64,000 nt of DNA from Chloracidobacterium sp. (GTDB taxonomy: Bacteria; Acidobacteriota; Blastocatellia; Pyrinomonadales; Pyrinomonadaceae): positions 1,984,001 through 2,048,000 of the forward strand of contig JADJXP010000002.1 in the NCBI GenBank assembly GCA_016715795.1, given 5' to 3'. This document shows positions 9,005-16,955 of the stretch, piece by piece. The translations under genes and the position numbers were made by a program. The first letter of the stretch is position 1, and every line of letters starts with the position of its first letter. The notes under the pieces were generated by a model. It searched no databases and had not been told where the DNA came from. It saw nothing but the letters and a program-made list of their open reading frames with translations.

Positions 9005-9324
9005 GTCTGCCTCCGGTTTGGATAAGGCTAACCGGCGTCGTCAACCGATGCCCTTTGGTTGTTATTCCATAAGTACAGTGCGTCCAATGTCGTCAAAAAG
9101 ACACCTACGATCATTCGGCAGCGTGGTCGCCGCCGGGCAATCTTACGAATTGTGCAAGAGGCGTGCCGGAAAAGCGGTCTGTAAGCAGCCGTGTTTACAG
9201 CAGGAAAGCGGCGGCTGCGCTCGGCCCGGCGCGAATTTTTCAACGCCTCGCGCGAAGAAATCTACGGCTATTGCATTCGCCTCTTTTCGCTGTAACAATA
9301 GGGCAACAACTCGGAGGCAGAAAG
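9005..9324. other. Divergent intergenic region, 320 bases
   Basis: This region lies between the divergent starts of the secreted FG-GAP protein and the small exported protein. It carries both ribosome sites (CCTCC on the plus strand at 9011-9015 for the leftward gene; GGAGG at about 9313 for the rightward gene) and presumably both promoters. A short hairpin word CTGTAA...TTACAG is at about 9179-9200. The rightward frame stays open upstream to 9163, but the ribosome site decides for 9325. Nothing else was recognised. Confidence 0.5.
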
Positions 9325-9981
9325 ATGAAGGTGGTGCTCACTATTGGTGTTTTGATGTTTGCAATGACGTTCTGCGGGCTGCAGGAGCGGCTAAAGAGCG
9401 TTACGGGCGGGAATGCTAATTCGCCCGCCAGCTCGGACCCTAACGCGCCGCCGGGCGGTTGGGCCGACGGCGGCCGCACGCCGCCGGGCGAGGCGGAGAA
9501 GGCATCGATGACGCCTGCCCAGCAGGCCATCGCCGACGCCGGCACCGAAACCAAATGGGAGGCGCAGGATATCTCGTGGAAGCTGCCGGCCGGCTGGGAA
9601 AAGATCAAGGTGGATGAGCGGATGTTCAACTACGGCTCGGCGGACAATGCCTTTATCATCGTGTCGGTCTCTGAGCTTCCCGATTCATTCCCCGCCGACC
9701 TCAGCCTAAAAGGAACGTATGAGAGCGCCGTCGGCAGGACCGAGTCCGGCGAGTACGAAAAGGCGAGAATGCTGGAGATAGATGGCCTTCGAGGCGCTGA
9801 GTGGACCGAAGCAATGCCCTCACAGCGTGACGATCCGCGGCGACATCAATGGATAGCCTTTCGCGAGCGAAACGGCAAGAATCAGCAGCTAAACGTGATC
9901 CTTTCTACAAAGGGCTCAAATTTCGATAAGCACCGCGACGATTTTGCAGCGGTGATGTATTCGGTCAAGATACCGAAGTAA
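9325..9981 (+). CDS. Hypothetical exported protein
   Basis: This protein of 218 residues starts at an ATG preceded by GGAGG with good spacing. The N-terminus MKVVLTIGVLMFAMTFCGLQ is a short signal sequence. The cysteine suggests a lipoprotein, but the residue before it is Phe, a poor lipobox. A low-complexity Pro/Gly/Ala linker follows (NSPASSDPNAPPGGWADGG), then a soluble domain of about 140 residues with ISWKLPAGWEKIKVDERMFNYG and an ending HRDDFAAVMYSVKIPK. That pattern recalls PsbP/DUF1795-like folds (a stress-exposed 'W.vP.gW' beta start), but I do not claim membership. A 21-bp perfect inverted repeat lies just downstream and may end transcription. Confidence 0.65.
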   Translation: MKVVLTIGVLMFAMTFCGLQERLKSVTGGNANSPASSDPNAPPGGWADGGRTPPGEAEKASMTPAQQAIADAGTETKWEAQDISWKLPAGWEKIKVDERMFNYGSADNAFIIVSVSELPDSFPADLSLKGTYESAVGRTESGEYEKARMLEIDGLRGAEWTEAMPSQRDDPRRHQWIAFRERNGKNQQLNVILSTKGSNFDKHRDDFAAVMYSVKIPK

Positions 9982-9998
9982 CTAGTAGTGTTTGGTCT

Positions 9999-10055
9999 AT
10001 TCGTGCATTCGTGGCTAATTCTTTGCCAGGCATTATTAGCCACGAATGCACGAAT
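9999..10055. repeat. 21-bp perfect inverted repeat (ATTCGTGGC family)
   Basis: The arms are 9999-10019 (ATTCGTGCATTCGTGGCTAA...) and 10035-10055 (its exact complement), with a 15-base loop. It lies between the ends of two convergent genes (the exported protein and tdk). It could work as a bidirectional stem-loop terminator, though no T-run follows. The word ATTCGTGGC also appears at 56874-56899 before lysC (ATTCGTGCAATTCGTGTAA...), so it is a dispersed repeat family. Confidence 0.7.
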
Positions 10056-10077
10056 TTAAGACACTGCCGAATAACTC

Positions 10078-10695
10078 TTAATCAAGCGTCGGTGCATCCG
10101 CGTGCGGGACGAAGCAGCGGCGGCAGCGGGCCTCGTATTTATCAGCCGCGCCGACCTCGACGAGGGCGTCGGATTCGACGGTGCGTTGGGTAAAGTTCGC
10201 GGTCGAGCCGCATTTGACGCAGATGGCGTGGATCTTTGTGATGAACTCGGCGATAGCCAGCAGCCGCGGCATCGGTTCGAACGGTGTGCCGGTGTAGTCC
10301 TGATCGAGGCCGGCGATAATTACGCGGCGGCCGCTTACCGCCAGTTCATTTACAGCCTTTACGATGGCCTCGTCAAAGAACTGCCCTTCGTCGATCCCAA
10401 CGACCTCGGTGTCGCTCTCGATCAGGGCGACCATTTCGGCCGTGTCGGCGACGGGGACGGAAACGTGCTTCTGCCCTGAGTGCGACGCGATCTCCTCGAC
10501 CGAATAACGGGCGTCGATCACGGGCTTGAAAACCTGCACCTTTTGCCGCGCGATGCGGGCACGGTTCAGGCGACGGATAAGCTCTTCGGATTTGCCCGAG
10601 AACATCGAACCGGCGATCACCTCGATCCAGCCCGTGCCGTTGTGACGCACCTTACGCCGCTCATCGGCACTGTCAAAAACCAATTCTTCAACCAT
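10078..10695 (-). CDS. tdk: Thymidine kinase
   Basis: Thymidine kinase type II (the tetrameric, human TK1-like class) phosphorylates thymidine with ATP in nucleotide salvage. Visible features over 205 residues are the P-loop GSMFSGKSEELIRRL, the catalytic region GIDEGQFFDEAIV, and a C-terminal zinc site made from CVKCG and CRRC with the lasso segment TQRTVESDALVEVGAADKYEARC. The N-terminal 20 residues are longer than in most homologues. It is followed at its 3' side by the perfect inverted repeat and has gpmI just upstream on the same strand (18-base gap), so the two are probably cotranscribed. Confidence 0.93.
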   Translation of the reverse strand: MVEELVFDSADERRKVRHNGTGWIEVIAGSMFSGKSEELIRRLNRARIARQKVQVFKPVIDARYSVEEIASHSGQKHVSVPVADTAEMVALIESDTEVVGIDEGQFFDEAIVKAVNELAVSGRRVIIAGLDQDYTGTPFEPMPRLLAIAEFITKIHAICVKCGSTANFTQRTVESDALVEVGAADKYEARCRRCFVPHADAPTLD

Positions 10696-10713
10696 ATGAC
10701 CAAAAGGATGATT

Positions 10714-12249
10714 CTACAACATCCTAAGGTCCGAACCGGTCATCTCGGAGGGCTTTTCGAGGCCGAGGATGCCCAGAATTGTCGGTGCGACATCGGCTAA
10801 GGTCCCTTCGTCACGCAGGGTGACGCCGTTCGAGCGGAAATCCATGAAATGGAACGGCACCGGATTGTCGGTCGCCGAGTAGCTCGGCTCGCCACTGTCG
10901 GCATGGAGCATGGCCTCACAATTTCCGTGCGTTGACGTAATGATAGCGACGCCGCCGGCCTCGGCGACACGTTCGCAGATACCACCAAGGCAGGTGTCGA
11001 TATATTGGATCGCTGCCACCGTCCGGCCAACGTCACCGGTCTCGGCGATCAGCCCGGCGGCCGGAATGTTCACGACAAAGACGCCGTTCGGAGCCGTCTC
11101 GATGCCTCGACGGAGCTTGTCCGCGATCTTGAAGCTCTCCGATTCCGGCGGAGTATCGGCCAAACGGCTGCCCGGATCGCCAACCAATACCTGCTGCTCC
11201 CATCGCGACGGCGAATCGACTCCGCCATTAAAGAACCACGTCAGATGCGGATATCGAGAGTACTCGGTTATCTTCACGCTCGGGACCTCATTCGCTGCCA
11301 GGACGTCAGTGAGCGAATTCGTTTCAGGCTCGTGTCTGAATGCAGCGGGCAAATTGAAGCCGGGATCGTACTCCACCAGCCCGACCGTGTCGATGTCCGG
11401 CTTAGCTCCGCTCGCGCCCTCGGGGATGCACAGCGACCGGACGAGCTGGCGCATGCCGTCGGCACGGTGGTTGAAGAAAACGACCAGATCGCCGTTCTTG
11501 ACCGTTGCAAGGGGAATATCGGGCGCCTCCTCAATGACTATCGGTGATGTAAATTCATCAGCGATGCCACGCAAGAACGAATTGCGGATCGCCGAGACAG
11601 CATCGCGGCTGCGTTCGCCCTCGGCATGCACGAGCATTGTAAACGCGCGGGCCGTTCGTTCCCAGTTCTCGGCCGTGTCCATCGCAAAGAATCGTCCGCA
11701 CAGCGAGGCGATCTGGCCGATGCCGATATCCGCGAGCTTGATCTCGAGCGCCTCGAGATACACGTCTGCCGTTCGCGGCGGCACATCTACGCCGTCAAGG
11801 ATGCAGTGAACAAAGATGTTCTTTAGGCCGTTGGTCTTTGCAAGACGGATCAGAGCGAAGAGGTTCTCGGTCGATGAATGCACACCGCCGTCGCTCACCA
11901 AGCCGATCAGGTGCACGTCTGAGCCCTTTTCCTTCGCACGCGCAAATGAGCGATTGAGCACGGGATTCTCGAGGAATTCCCCTGACTCGACTGCCGCATT
12001 GATCCTGGCCGCTTCGGTGCGCGCAGCGCGGCCGGTGCCGATGTTTAGATGCCCGACCTCGGCATTTCCGCTCTGCCCGTCAGCACCTGTCGCCGACAGC
12101 GTCGTCATTGGGAAACACCGACATATCTCGTCGTAATATGGCGTGTGAGCCATCGCAATGGCATTGCCCTCAGTCCGCGGTGCATAACCCCAGCCGTCGA
12201 GGATCACGAGTGTCACGGGGCGGTCGTTCATGGGCTTTGCAGAATCCAT
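10714..12249 (-). CDS. gpmI: 2,3-bisphosphoglycerate-independent phosphoglycerate mutase
   Basis: GpmI interconverts 3- and 2-phosphoglycerate using two Mn ions and a phospho-serine intermediate. Its 511 residues match the family's usual size. Recognisable parts are the N-terminal VTLVILDGWGYAP, the nucleophile region GNAEVGHLNIGTGR, the inserted transferase domain with HLIGLVSDGGVHSS and FVHCILDGVDVPPRT, and the C-terminal alkaline-phosphatase part with GNCEAM. ATG 12249 is used; MNDRPVT at 12231 is an equally likely start, and neither has a strong ribosome site. Together with eno and pyk in this window it covers the lower half of glycolysis. Confidence 0.95.
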   Translation of the reverse strand: MDSAKPMNDRPVTLVILDGWGYAPRTEGNAIAMAHTPYYDEICRCFPMTTLSATGADGQSGNAEVGHLNIGTGRAARTEAARINAAVESGEFLENPVLNRSFARAKEKGSDVHLIGLVSDGGVHSSTENLFALIRLAKTNGLKNIFVHCILDGVDVPPRTADVYLEALEIKLADIGIGQIASLCGRFFAMDTAENWERTARAFTMLVHAEGERSRDAVSAIRNSFLRGIADEFTSPIVIEEAPDIPLATVKNGDLVVFFNHRADGMRQLVRSLCIPEGASGAKPDIDTVGLVEYDPGFNLPAAFRHEPETNSLTDVLAANEVPSVKITEYSRYPHLTWFFNGGVDSPSRWEQQVLVGDPGSRLADTPPESESFKIADKLRRGIETAPNGVFVVNIPAAGLIAETGDVGRTVAAIQYIDTCLGGICERVAEAGGVAIITSTHGNCEAMLHADSGEPSYSATDNPVPFHFMDFRSNGVTLRDEGTLADVAPTILGILGLEKPSEMTGSDLRML

Positions 12250-12348
12250 TGAGAGACAAATAAGGCCGAACCCATTATAACCGACGCAAAGCGAGTGGTG
12301 ACATCTCCATTGTGCGGAGTCGGAGCTAGTATGGCCCCCATTCGGCTC

Positions 12349-12636
12349 CTAACAGATCTCATTGAAATCGCGGGCAGCATGAATGATGCGGGCGATCGCT
12401 ATATCGCCGGCCCAGAGTCGATAGAATACGATATAGCTGCCCACAGGGAAACTCCGAAGCCCCTCAGCGAGTTCATCACGTTCTCGCCCCGCCCTTGGGT
12501 TGTCCACAAGCACGTCGAAAACCTTATGGAAGCGATCTTTAAGACCGATCGCAGCATCGACATTTTCTTCCGCGATGAAGAGAACTATTTCGGTGATGTC
12601 CTGTTCGGCCTCGCTGCTTACGATGTATCTAGCCAT
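12349..12636 (-). CDS. RelE/ParE family toxin
   Basis: This 95-residue protein has the ParE/RelE layout: MARYIVSSEAEQDITEIVLFIAEEN, then alpha-helical AAIGLKDRFHKVFDVLVDNPRAGRERDEL, then the beta-rich end GLRSFPVGSYIVFYRLWAGDIAIARIIHAARD. The 'P..G..r.el..glRsfp...y.ifYr' pattern is diagnostic of ParE-type plasmid-stabilisation toxins, which usually act on gyrase. It overlaps the antitoxin gene upstream by eight bases, the usual antitoxin-first order of ParDE operons. Confidence 0.9.
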   Translation of the reverse strand: MARYIVSSEAEQDITEIVLFIAEENVDAAIGLKDRFHKVFDVLVDNPRAGRERDELAEGLRSFPVGSYIVFYRLWAGDIAIARIIHAARDFNEIC

Positions 12637-12895
12637 TCCGTCGTTTGATGTCCGTCAGCCGCCCTGTCAGATCGGCCATTACCTCCTGGCCATCCCGGTA
12701 ACGCCCGCCCTCGAGGTCGTCGAGTCCACGCCTGACATCCGACCTGAGCGCCGCGAGTTTCTCCGCTCGTATTTCGTCACGCTGTTGAATGAGCCTGAGC
12801 CCTTCACGGACGACCTCACTGGCGGTGTTGTACATTCCGCTCTGGATCTTTGCCAGGATCATCTGTTCTAGTTCTGGTGAAAGTGAAACATTCAT
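12629..12895 (-). CDS. Type II antitoxin, ParD/CC2985 family
   Basis: The antitoxin partner of the adjacent ParE-like toxin has an N-terminal ribbon-helix-helix region (MNVSLSPELEQMILAKIQSG), the typical YNTASEVVREGLRLIQQRDE, and a C-terminal tail that should wrap the toxin. I place the start at ATG 12895, because MNVSLSPEL is the usual N-terminus; an upstream ATG at 12925 would add ten residues. RHH antitoxins normally repress their own promoter, which would lie in the roughly 40 bases before 12937. Confidence 0.9.
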   Translation of the reverse strand: MNVSLSPELEQMILAKIQSGMYNTASEVVREGLRLIQQRDEIRAEKLAALRSDVRRGLDDLEGGRYRDGQEVMADLTGRLTDIKRRNG

Positions 12896-12936
12896 AACTT
12901 TACGATAACAATTATTAGTATCCATAGCAATAATCG

Positions 12937-13443
12937 TTATACTCCGAAGATCCTTTGGAGGCGGCTCCGAAAGCCGGCAGTCGTGACCTCCGGATGCCTG
13001 GTCGCGATCAGTCGCAATTCGTCCATCAATGACGGGTCATTTATCGCGATATTCGCCGCCACGGTCATTGAAAAACATCGAACGGCCACCGGCTGAGATA
13101 TGTCGGCGAGCAGCGCGTAGCAAGCGTCAAAAATGCGGCCCTGATGACGTTTCGGGATATCGACGAACTGCAGCAGCCGCGCGACATTGCGGCGGACAGC
13201 GACATGAGCGTCGTCGCGTTCGAGTTGGACTGCGAGCTTGCCCCAATAGGGCTCGATGAGACGCGGATGACGCTGAACGCAGTAGCTCACCGGCCATGCC
13301 GCACGCTGCGACACGCGATAGACAGGCCCGAGCATGCACTTCATTAGCTCGGCAAACCGATCAGGATCGTTGCCGATATAGTCGGCGATCCTCTGCGTGT
13401 TGGCCTTTGAGTGGCTCACGAGAAGAGCTTCGCGGATATCCAT
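12937..13443 (-). CDS. Hypothetical HEAT/ARM-like helical protein
   Basis: This soluble all-helical protein of 168 residues contains repeated patterns such as RVSQRAAWPVSYCVQRHPRL, VAVRRNVARLLQFVDIPKR and QPVAVRCFSMTVAANIAINDP. Their spacing of about 35-40 residues suggests HEAT or ARM-like alpha-solenoid repeats. No enzyme motif is visible. It sits between the ParDE pair and eno on the same strand, with a 34-base gap to eno. It is probably a protein-protein interaction module of unknown partner. Confidence 0.65.
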   Translation of the reverse strand: MDIREALLVSHSKANTQRIADYIGNDPDRFAELMKCMLGPVYRVSQRAAWPVSYCVQRHPRLIEPYWGKLAVQLERDDAHVAVRRNVARLLQFVDIPKRHQGRIFDACYALLADISQPVAVRCFSMTVAANIAINDPSLMDELRLIATRHPEVTTAGFRSRLQRIFGV

Positions 13444-13477
13444 AATAGGCCTCGTAGGCCCTATGCGAACTATTGCC

Positions 13478-14764
13478 CTAACCGATCTGGTAGAAAGCTC
13501 TGCGTCCCGGATATCGAGCCGAGTCGCCGAGGTCCTCTTCGATGCGCAGAAGCTGATTGTACTTAGCGATGCGGTCGCTGCGGCAGAGGCTGCCTGTCTT
13601 GATCTGGCCCGCGTTGGTGGCGACGGCTAGATCTGCGATAAAGCTGTCCTCGGTCTCGCCGGAGCGGTGCGAGATGACGGCGGTCATGTTATTGGTGCGT
13701 GCAAGCTCAATGGCATCAAGCGTTTCCGTGAGCGTGCCGATCTGGTTGACCTTAATGAGGATCGAATTCGCGGCATTCTCGTCGATACCCTTTTGCAGGA
13801 ATTTCGTGTTGGTCACAAACAGGTCGTCACCGACCAACTGCACCTTGCCGCCGACCTGCTGTGTGAGGCTCTTCCAACCGTCCCAATCGTTCTCGGCCAT
13901 GCCGTCCTCGATCGAGATGATCGGATATTTCGAGCACCAGTCGGCCCAGTATGCGGCCATCTCTTCGCTCGAAAGCTCGCGCTTGTCGCTCTTCTTAAAG
14001 ATGTATTTGCCGTCCTTATAGAATTCGCTCGATGCGGGATCGAGGGCGAGCATGACATTGTCGCCGGCCTTGTAACCTGCCTTTTCTATTGCCTCGAGGA
14101 TGGTCTCGACGGCTTCTTCGTTGGATCTGAGGTTCGGAGCAAAGCCGCCTTCGTCGCCGACGCCCGTGGAATAGCCGCGGCCTTTTAGGACGTCCTTGAG
14201 ATTGTGAAATATCTCGGCACCGGTCCTGAGAGCTTCGGCGAACGATCCGGCGCCGACCGGCATTACCATGAACTCCTGAAAATCGACATTATTGTCCGCG
14301 TGAGCACCGCCGTTGAGGATGTTCATCATCGGCACGGGCAGCGTCTTGGCATTCGTGCCGCCGATATAGCGGTAGAGCGGCATCTCGAGCACCGATGCGG
14401 CCGCGCGTGCATTCGCCAGCGAAACCGCGAGGATCGCATTTGCTCCGAGCTTTGATCTGTTCTCTGTTCCGTCCAACTCGATCATCGTCTGGTCGATCAT
14501 CGTCTGATCGAGGCAATCGAGGCCTTCAAGCTCGCGGCCGATCACCTCGTTGACGTTCTTGACCGCGCTGAGCACGCCTTTGCCGAGATAACGATGGATA
14601 TCGCCATCGCGAAGCTCGACGGCCTCGTTCTCGCCGGTCGAGGCGCCGCTCGGCACCATCGCACGGCCCTGAATGCCATCCTCGAGGATCACCTCGGCTT
14701 CGACCGTTGGATTACCACGCGAATCCATCACCTCGCGTGCATGGACCTGTTCAATGAAGCTCAT
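13478..14764 (-). CDS. eno: Enolase
   Basis: Enolase converts 2-phosphoglycerate to phosphoenolpyruvate and is Mg dependent. The length (428 residues) is standard. Key regions are IEQVHAREVMDSRGNPTVEA, GASTGENEAVELRDGD, the metal-ligand segments LALDPASSEF, ISIEDGMAENDWDGW and LVGDDLFVTN, the catalytic Lys context ILIKVNQIGTLTETLDAIELA, and the signature SHRSGETEDSFIADLAV. A tandem duplication DQTMIDQTMI near residue 106 looks like a small local repeat. The start ATG at 14764 fits the family. Confidence 0.97.
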   Translation of the reverse strand: MSFIEQVHAREVMDSRGNPTVEAEVILEDGIQGRAMVPSGASTGENEAVELRDGDIHRYLGKGVLSAVKNVNEVIGRELEGLDCLDQTMIDQTMIELDGTENRSKLGANAILAVSLANARAAASVLEMPLYRYIGGTNAKTLPVPMMNILNGGAHADNNVDFQEFMVMPVGAGSFAEALRTGAEIFHNLKDVLKGRGYSTGVGDEGGFAPNLRSNEEAVETILEAIEKAGYKAGDNVMLALDPASSEFYKDGKYIFKKSDKRELSSEEMAAYWADWCSKYPIISIEDGMAENDWDGWKSLTQQVGGKVQLVGDDLFVTNTKFLQKGIDENAANSILIKVNQIGTLTETLDAIELARTNNMTAVISHRSGETEDSFIADLAVATNAGQIKTGSLCRSDRIAKYNQLLRIEEDLGDSARYPGRRAFYQIG

Positions 14765-14831
14765 AAGTTCTGATGCGCTGAAAGGAATATCGTAACCGAC
14801 CGCACCACGATACCAAAAGCCGGCGGGCGGA

Positions 14832-16235
14832 CTACGCCGACTCGTCGGCCTTCCGCATCCTGATCTGGCGAATGCGACGTTTCTCCATCTTTTCGACCTC
14901 GAAAACGTGACCGTTGAACGGGACCGTGTCGCCGACCGCGAGCACCTGACCGGCCCGCGACATCATAAAGCCGGCGAGCGTGGTGTAGGCCTCGGAAACA
15001 GGCAGATTCAGCTTCTCCCTGCGATTCAGGTCGCGCACAGCCAGGCCGCCATCAAGGATGCAGCTCCCGTCTGGCTGCCTTGCGATCTGACGGTTGACCT
15101 CAGCATCATGCTCGTCCGATATTTCACCGACGATCTCCTCGAGCAGGTCCTCGAGCGTGATGATGCCCTCGATGCCGCCGTGTTCGTCAACGACAAACCC
15201 AAAGTGAAATTTTTCGCCCTGCATCTGCCGCAGCACATCCTCAAGCCGTGCATTGTCAACTACATAGTTCGCCTTGTGAATGATCTCAGCGAGATCGAAC
15301 GCCTCGGGGCGGCCGATGTATTTAACGAGATCGCGCGTGTGGACGTAGCCTGCGATCTCATCGAGCGAGCCTTGTGTTACCGGCAGCCGCGAAAAGCCGC
15401 TCTCGCTAAAAGCCTTTATCAGTTCGTCAAGTGAGACCGATTCCGGGACAGCGACGATCTCGGTCCTCGGTATCATCGCCTCTTTGACCGTCGTTTCTGA
15501 GAATTCAAAGACACTGTGAATGAGTTGACGTTCTTCAGAGTTCAGGTGCCCGCTCGCCTCGGAGAGGTTGATCAATTGACGTATCTCGTCCTCGGTATAG
15601 ATCGAGCCATGGTCGGAACTCGCTCGGAGCCCAAACAGTCGCACCGTTCTGGTCCCCGTCCAGTCGAGAATGCGGATCGGATAGTAAAAGACCTTATAAA
15701 AGACCTGCATCGGCAACGCGAGCAGCAGCGCCATCCGCTCACTGATCTCGAGCGCCATCGTTTTCGGGGCAAGCTCCCCAAACACGATATGCAGGAAAGT
15801 AATGATCGAAAATGCTATCGCAAATGAGATGGCATGAAGCACGGCCGGCGATGCCAAAAACGCCCACCCTGTCGAATCCGCAATGGCAAACAACGGGCCA
15901 TCGATGAGGCGGGCAACCGCGGGCTCGCCGATCCAACCCAGTCCCAACGATGCGAGAGTGATACCAAGCTGGGTCGCTGAGATGTAGGCGTTCAGGTCAT
16001 TCAGAACGTCCACCAAGCGGCTAGCAGAACCACTGCCTGCGGTGGCGAGCGCTTCGATACGCGATCTGCGAACCGCAACGAACGCAAACTCTGACGCCAC
16101 AAAGAACCCGTTAGCGAGAACCAGCAGAAGTACCAAAAAGATGTTAAAGATGCTCATCGGCGCCGACGGCGCGTCAGCAGGAATGGTATTGGCCGCAAAG
16201 AGCAAGAGCAAGAGCAAACTGGCAGGATCATCCAT
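14832..16235 (-). CDS. CNNM/CorC-HlyC family membrane protein (DUF21 + CBS pair)
   Basis: This is a UPF0053 ('hemolysin'-like) protein. It has an N-terminal DUF21/CNNM membrane domain with three to four helices (IFLVLLLVLANGFFVASEFAF, then TQLGITLASLGLGWIGEPA), a CBS pair (about 235-360, with MIPRTEIVAVPESVSLDEL and FGFVVDEHGGIEGIITLEDLLEEIVGEI) and a C-terminal CorC_HlyC domain. Known members are linked to Mg/Co efflux; the transported ion here is inferred only. The ATG at 16235 adds a poly-Leu stretch encoded by three copies of AGCAAG on the plus strand, while ATG 16157 (MSIFNIF) matches most homologues and is an alternative start. Confidence 0.88.
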   Translation of the reverse strand: MDDPASLLLLLLFAANTIPADAPSAPMSIFNIFLVLLLVLANGFFVASEFAFVAVRRSRIEALATAGSGSASRLVDVLNDLNAYISATQLGITLASLGLGWIGEPAVARLIDGPLFAIADSTGWAFLASPAVLHAISFAIAFSIITFLHIVFGELAPKTMALEISERMALLLALPMQVFYKVFYYPIRILDWTGTRTVRLFGLRASSDHGSIYTEDEIRQLINLSEASGHLNSEERQLIHSVFEFSETTVKEAMIPRTEIVAVPESVSLDELIKAFSESGFSRLPVTQGSLDEIAGYVHTRDLVKYIGRPEAFDLAEIIHKANYVVDNARLEDVLRQMQGEKFHFGFVVDEHGGIEGIITLEDLLEEIVGEISDEHDAEVNRQIARQPDGSCILDGGLAVRDLNRREKLNLPVSEAYTTLAGFMMSRAGQVLAVGDTVPFNGHVFEVEKMEKRRIRQIRMRKADESA

Positions 16236-16379
16236 CGTGGATCATTGACAACGGCACCTAGTTGGCCGCCTGACGGAGAAGTATATCACAGCTATATCGC
16301 TTACCGCCCGCCCATCGAATTGCTACCCGCAGCCGCCGGGCTAACCGCCAGTTCCGTCCACATTGTGTAAAATAGCTGT

Positions 16380-16952
16380 GTGAAGTCTAGTGCTGCCTGT
16401 TTTTTGGGTTTCGCCTTTGCCCTTTCGATCGCGTGCCGACCGGCCGCGACGCCGATTGCCGTATCGAACCAGCCTTCGTCGATCAATGGTCGCCCGGTAA
16501 CCAACCTTCCCATGCCGCCGTCAAAGCCGCTCGCCGACATGAGCTGGACTGACCCGGACAGCCGAGTTCACAAGCTCAGCGATCTGAAAGGCAAGGCCGT
16601 CATCCTTGACTTTTGGGCGACCTACTGCGGCCCCTGTCGCGAAGAGATACCGCACCTCAATTCGCTCCTCGCCAAGCACGGCGGCGATAACCTCAGCATC
16701 GTCGGCCTCAACGTCGGCGGCAAAGAGGACATGGACAAGGTGCCGGAGTTTACCAAGATCACAAAGATCGACTATCCGATCGCCCTGCCCGAGGACGAAC
16801 TGAGCCGATTTATCTTCGCCGGCCGGACTGAAATACCGCAGACAGCCGTCTTTGACCGCAGTGGCAACTTGGTGAAGAAGTTCATGGGCTACAACGCCGC
16901 GATCAAGAAGGAACTGGACGATGCCGTTGCGACGGTTGTCGCCTCGAACTGA
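16380..16952 (+). CDS. TlpA-like thioredoxin-fold lipoprotein
   Basis: This 190-residue protein begins at a GTG. It has a signal sequence with a good lipobox (FALSIAC, Cys about residue 19), so it is likely a periplasm-facing lipoprotein. The redox domain is clear: LKGKAVILDFWATYCGPCREEIPHLNSL with a CGPC active site, then the cis-Pro segment TEIPQTAVFDRSGNLVKKFMG. TlpA/ResA-like proteins reduce disulfides in the periplasm, often for cytochrome c or CuA-centre assembly, which would fit the large respiratory operon in this window (inference). The downstream GH15 gene begins four bases after its stop. Confidence 0.88.
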   Translation: MKSSAACFLGFAFALSIACRPAATPIAVSNQPSSINGRPVTNLPMPPSKPLADMSWTDPDSRVHKLSDLKGKAVILDFWATYCGPCREEIPHLNSLLAKHGGDNLSIVGLNVGGKEDMDKVPEFTKITKIDYPIALPEDELSRFIFAGRTEIPQTAVFDRSGNLVKKFMGYNAAIKKELDDAVATVVASN

Positions 16953-16955
16953 CCT

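Noticed and set aside
13444..13477. A possible hairpin (ATAGGCCT...AGGCCCTAT) upstream of the HEAT-like gene as terminator of eno
   Set aside because: Imperfect stem and no T-run on the minus strand.
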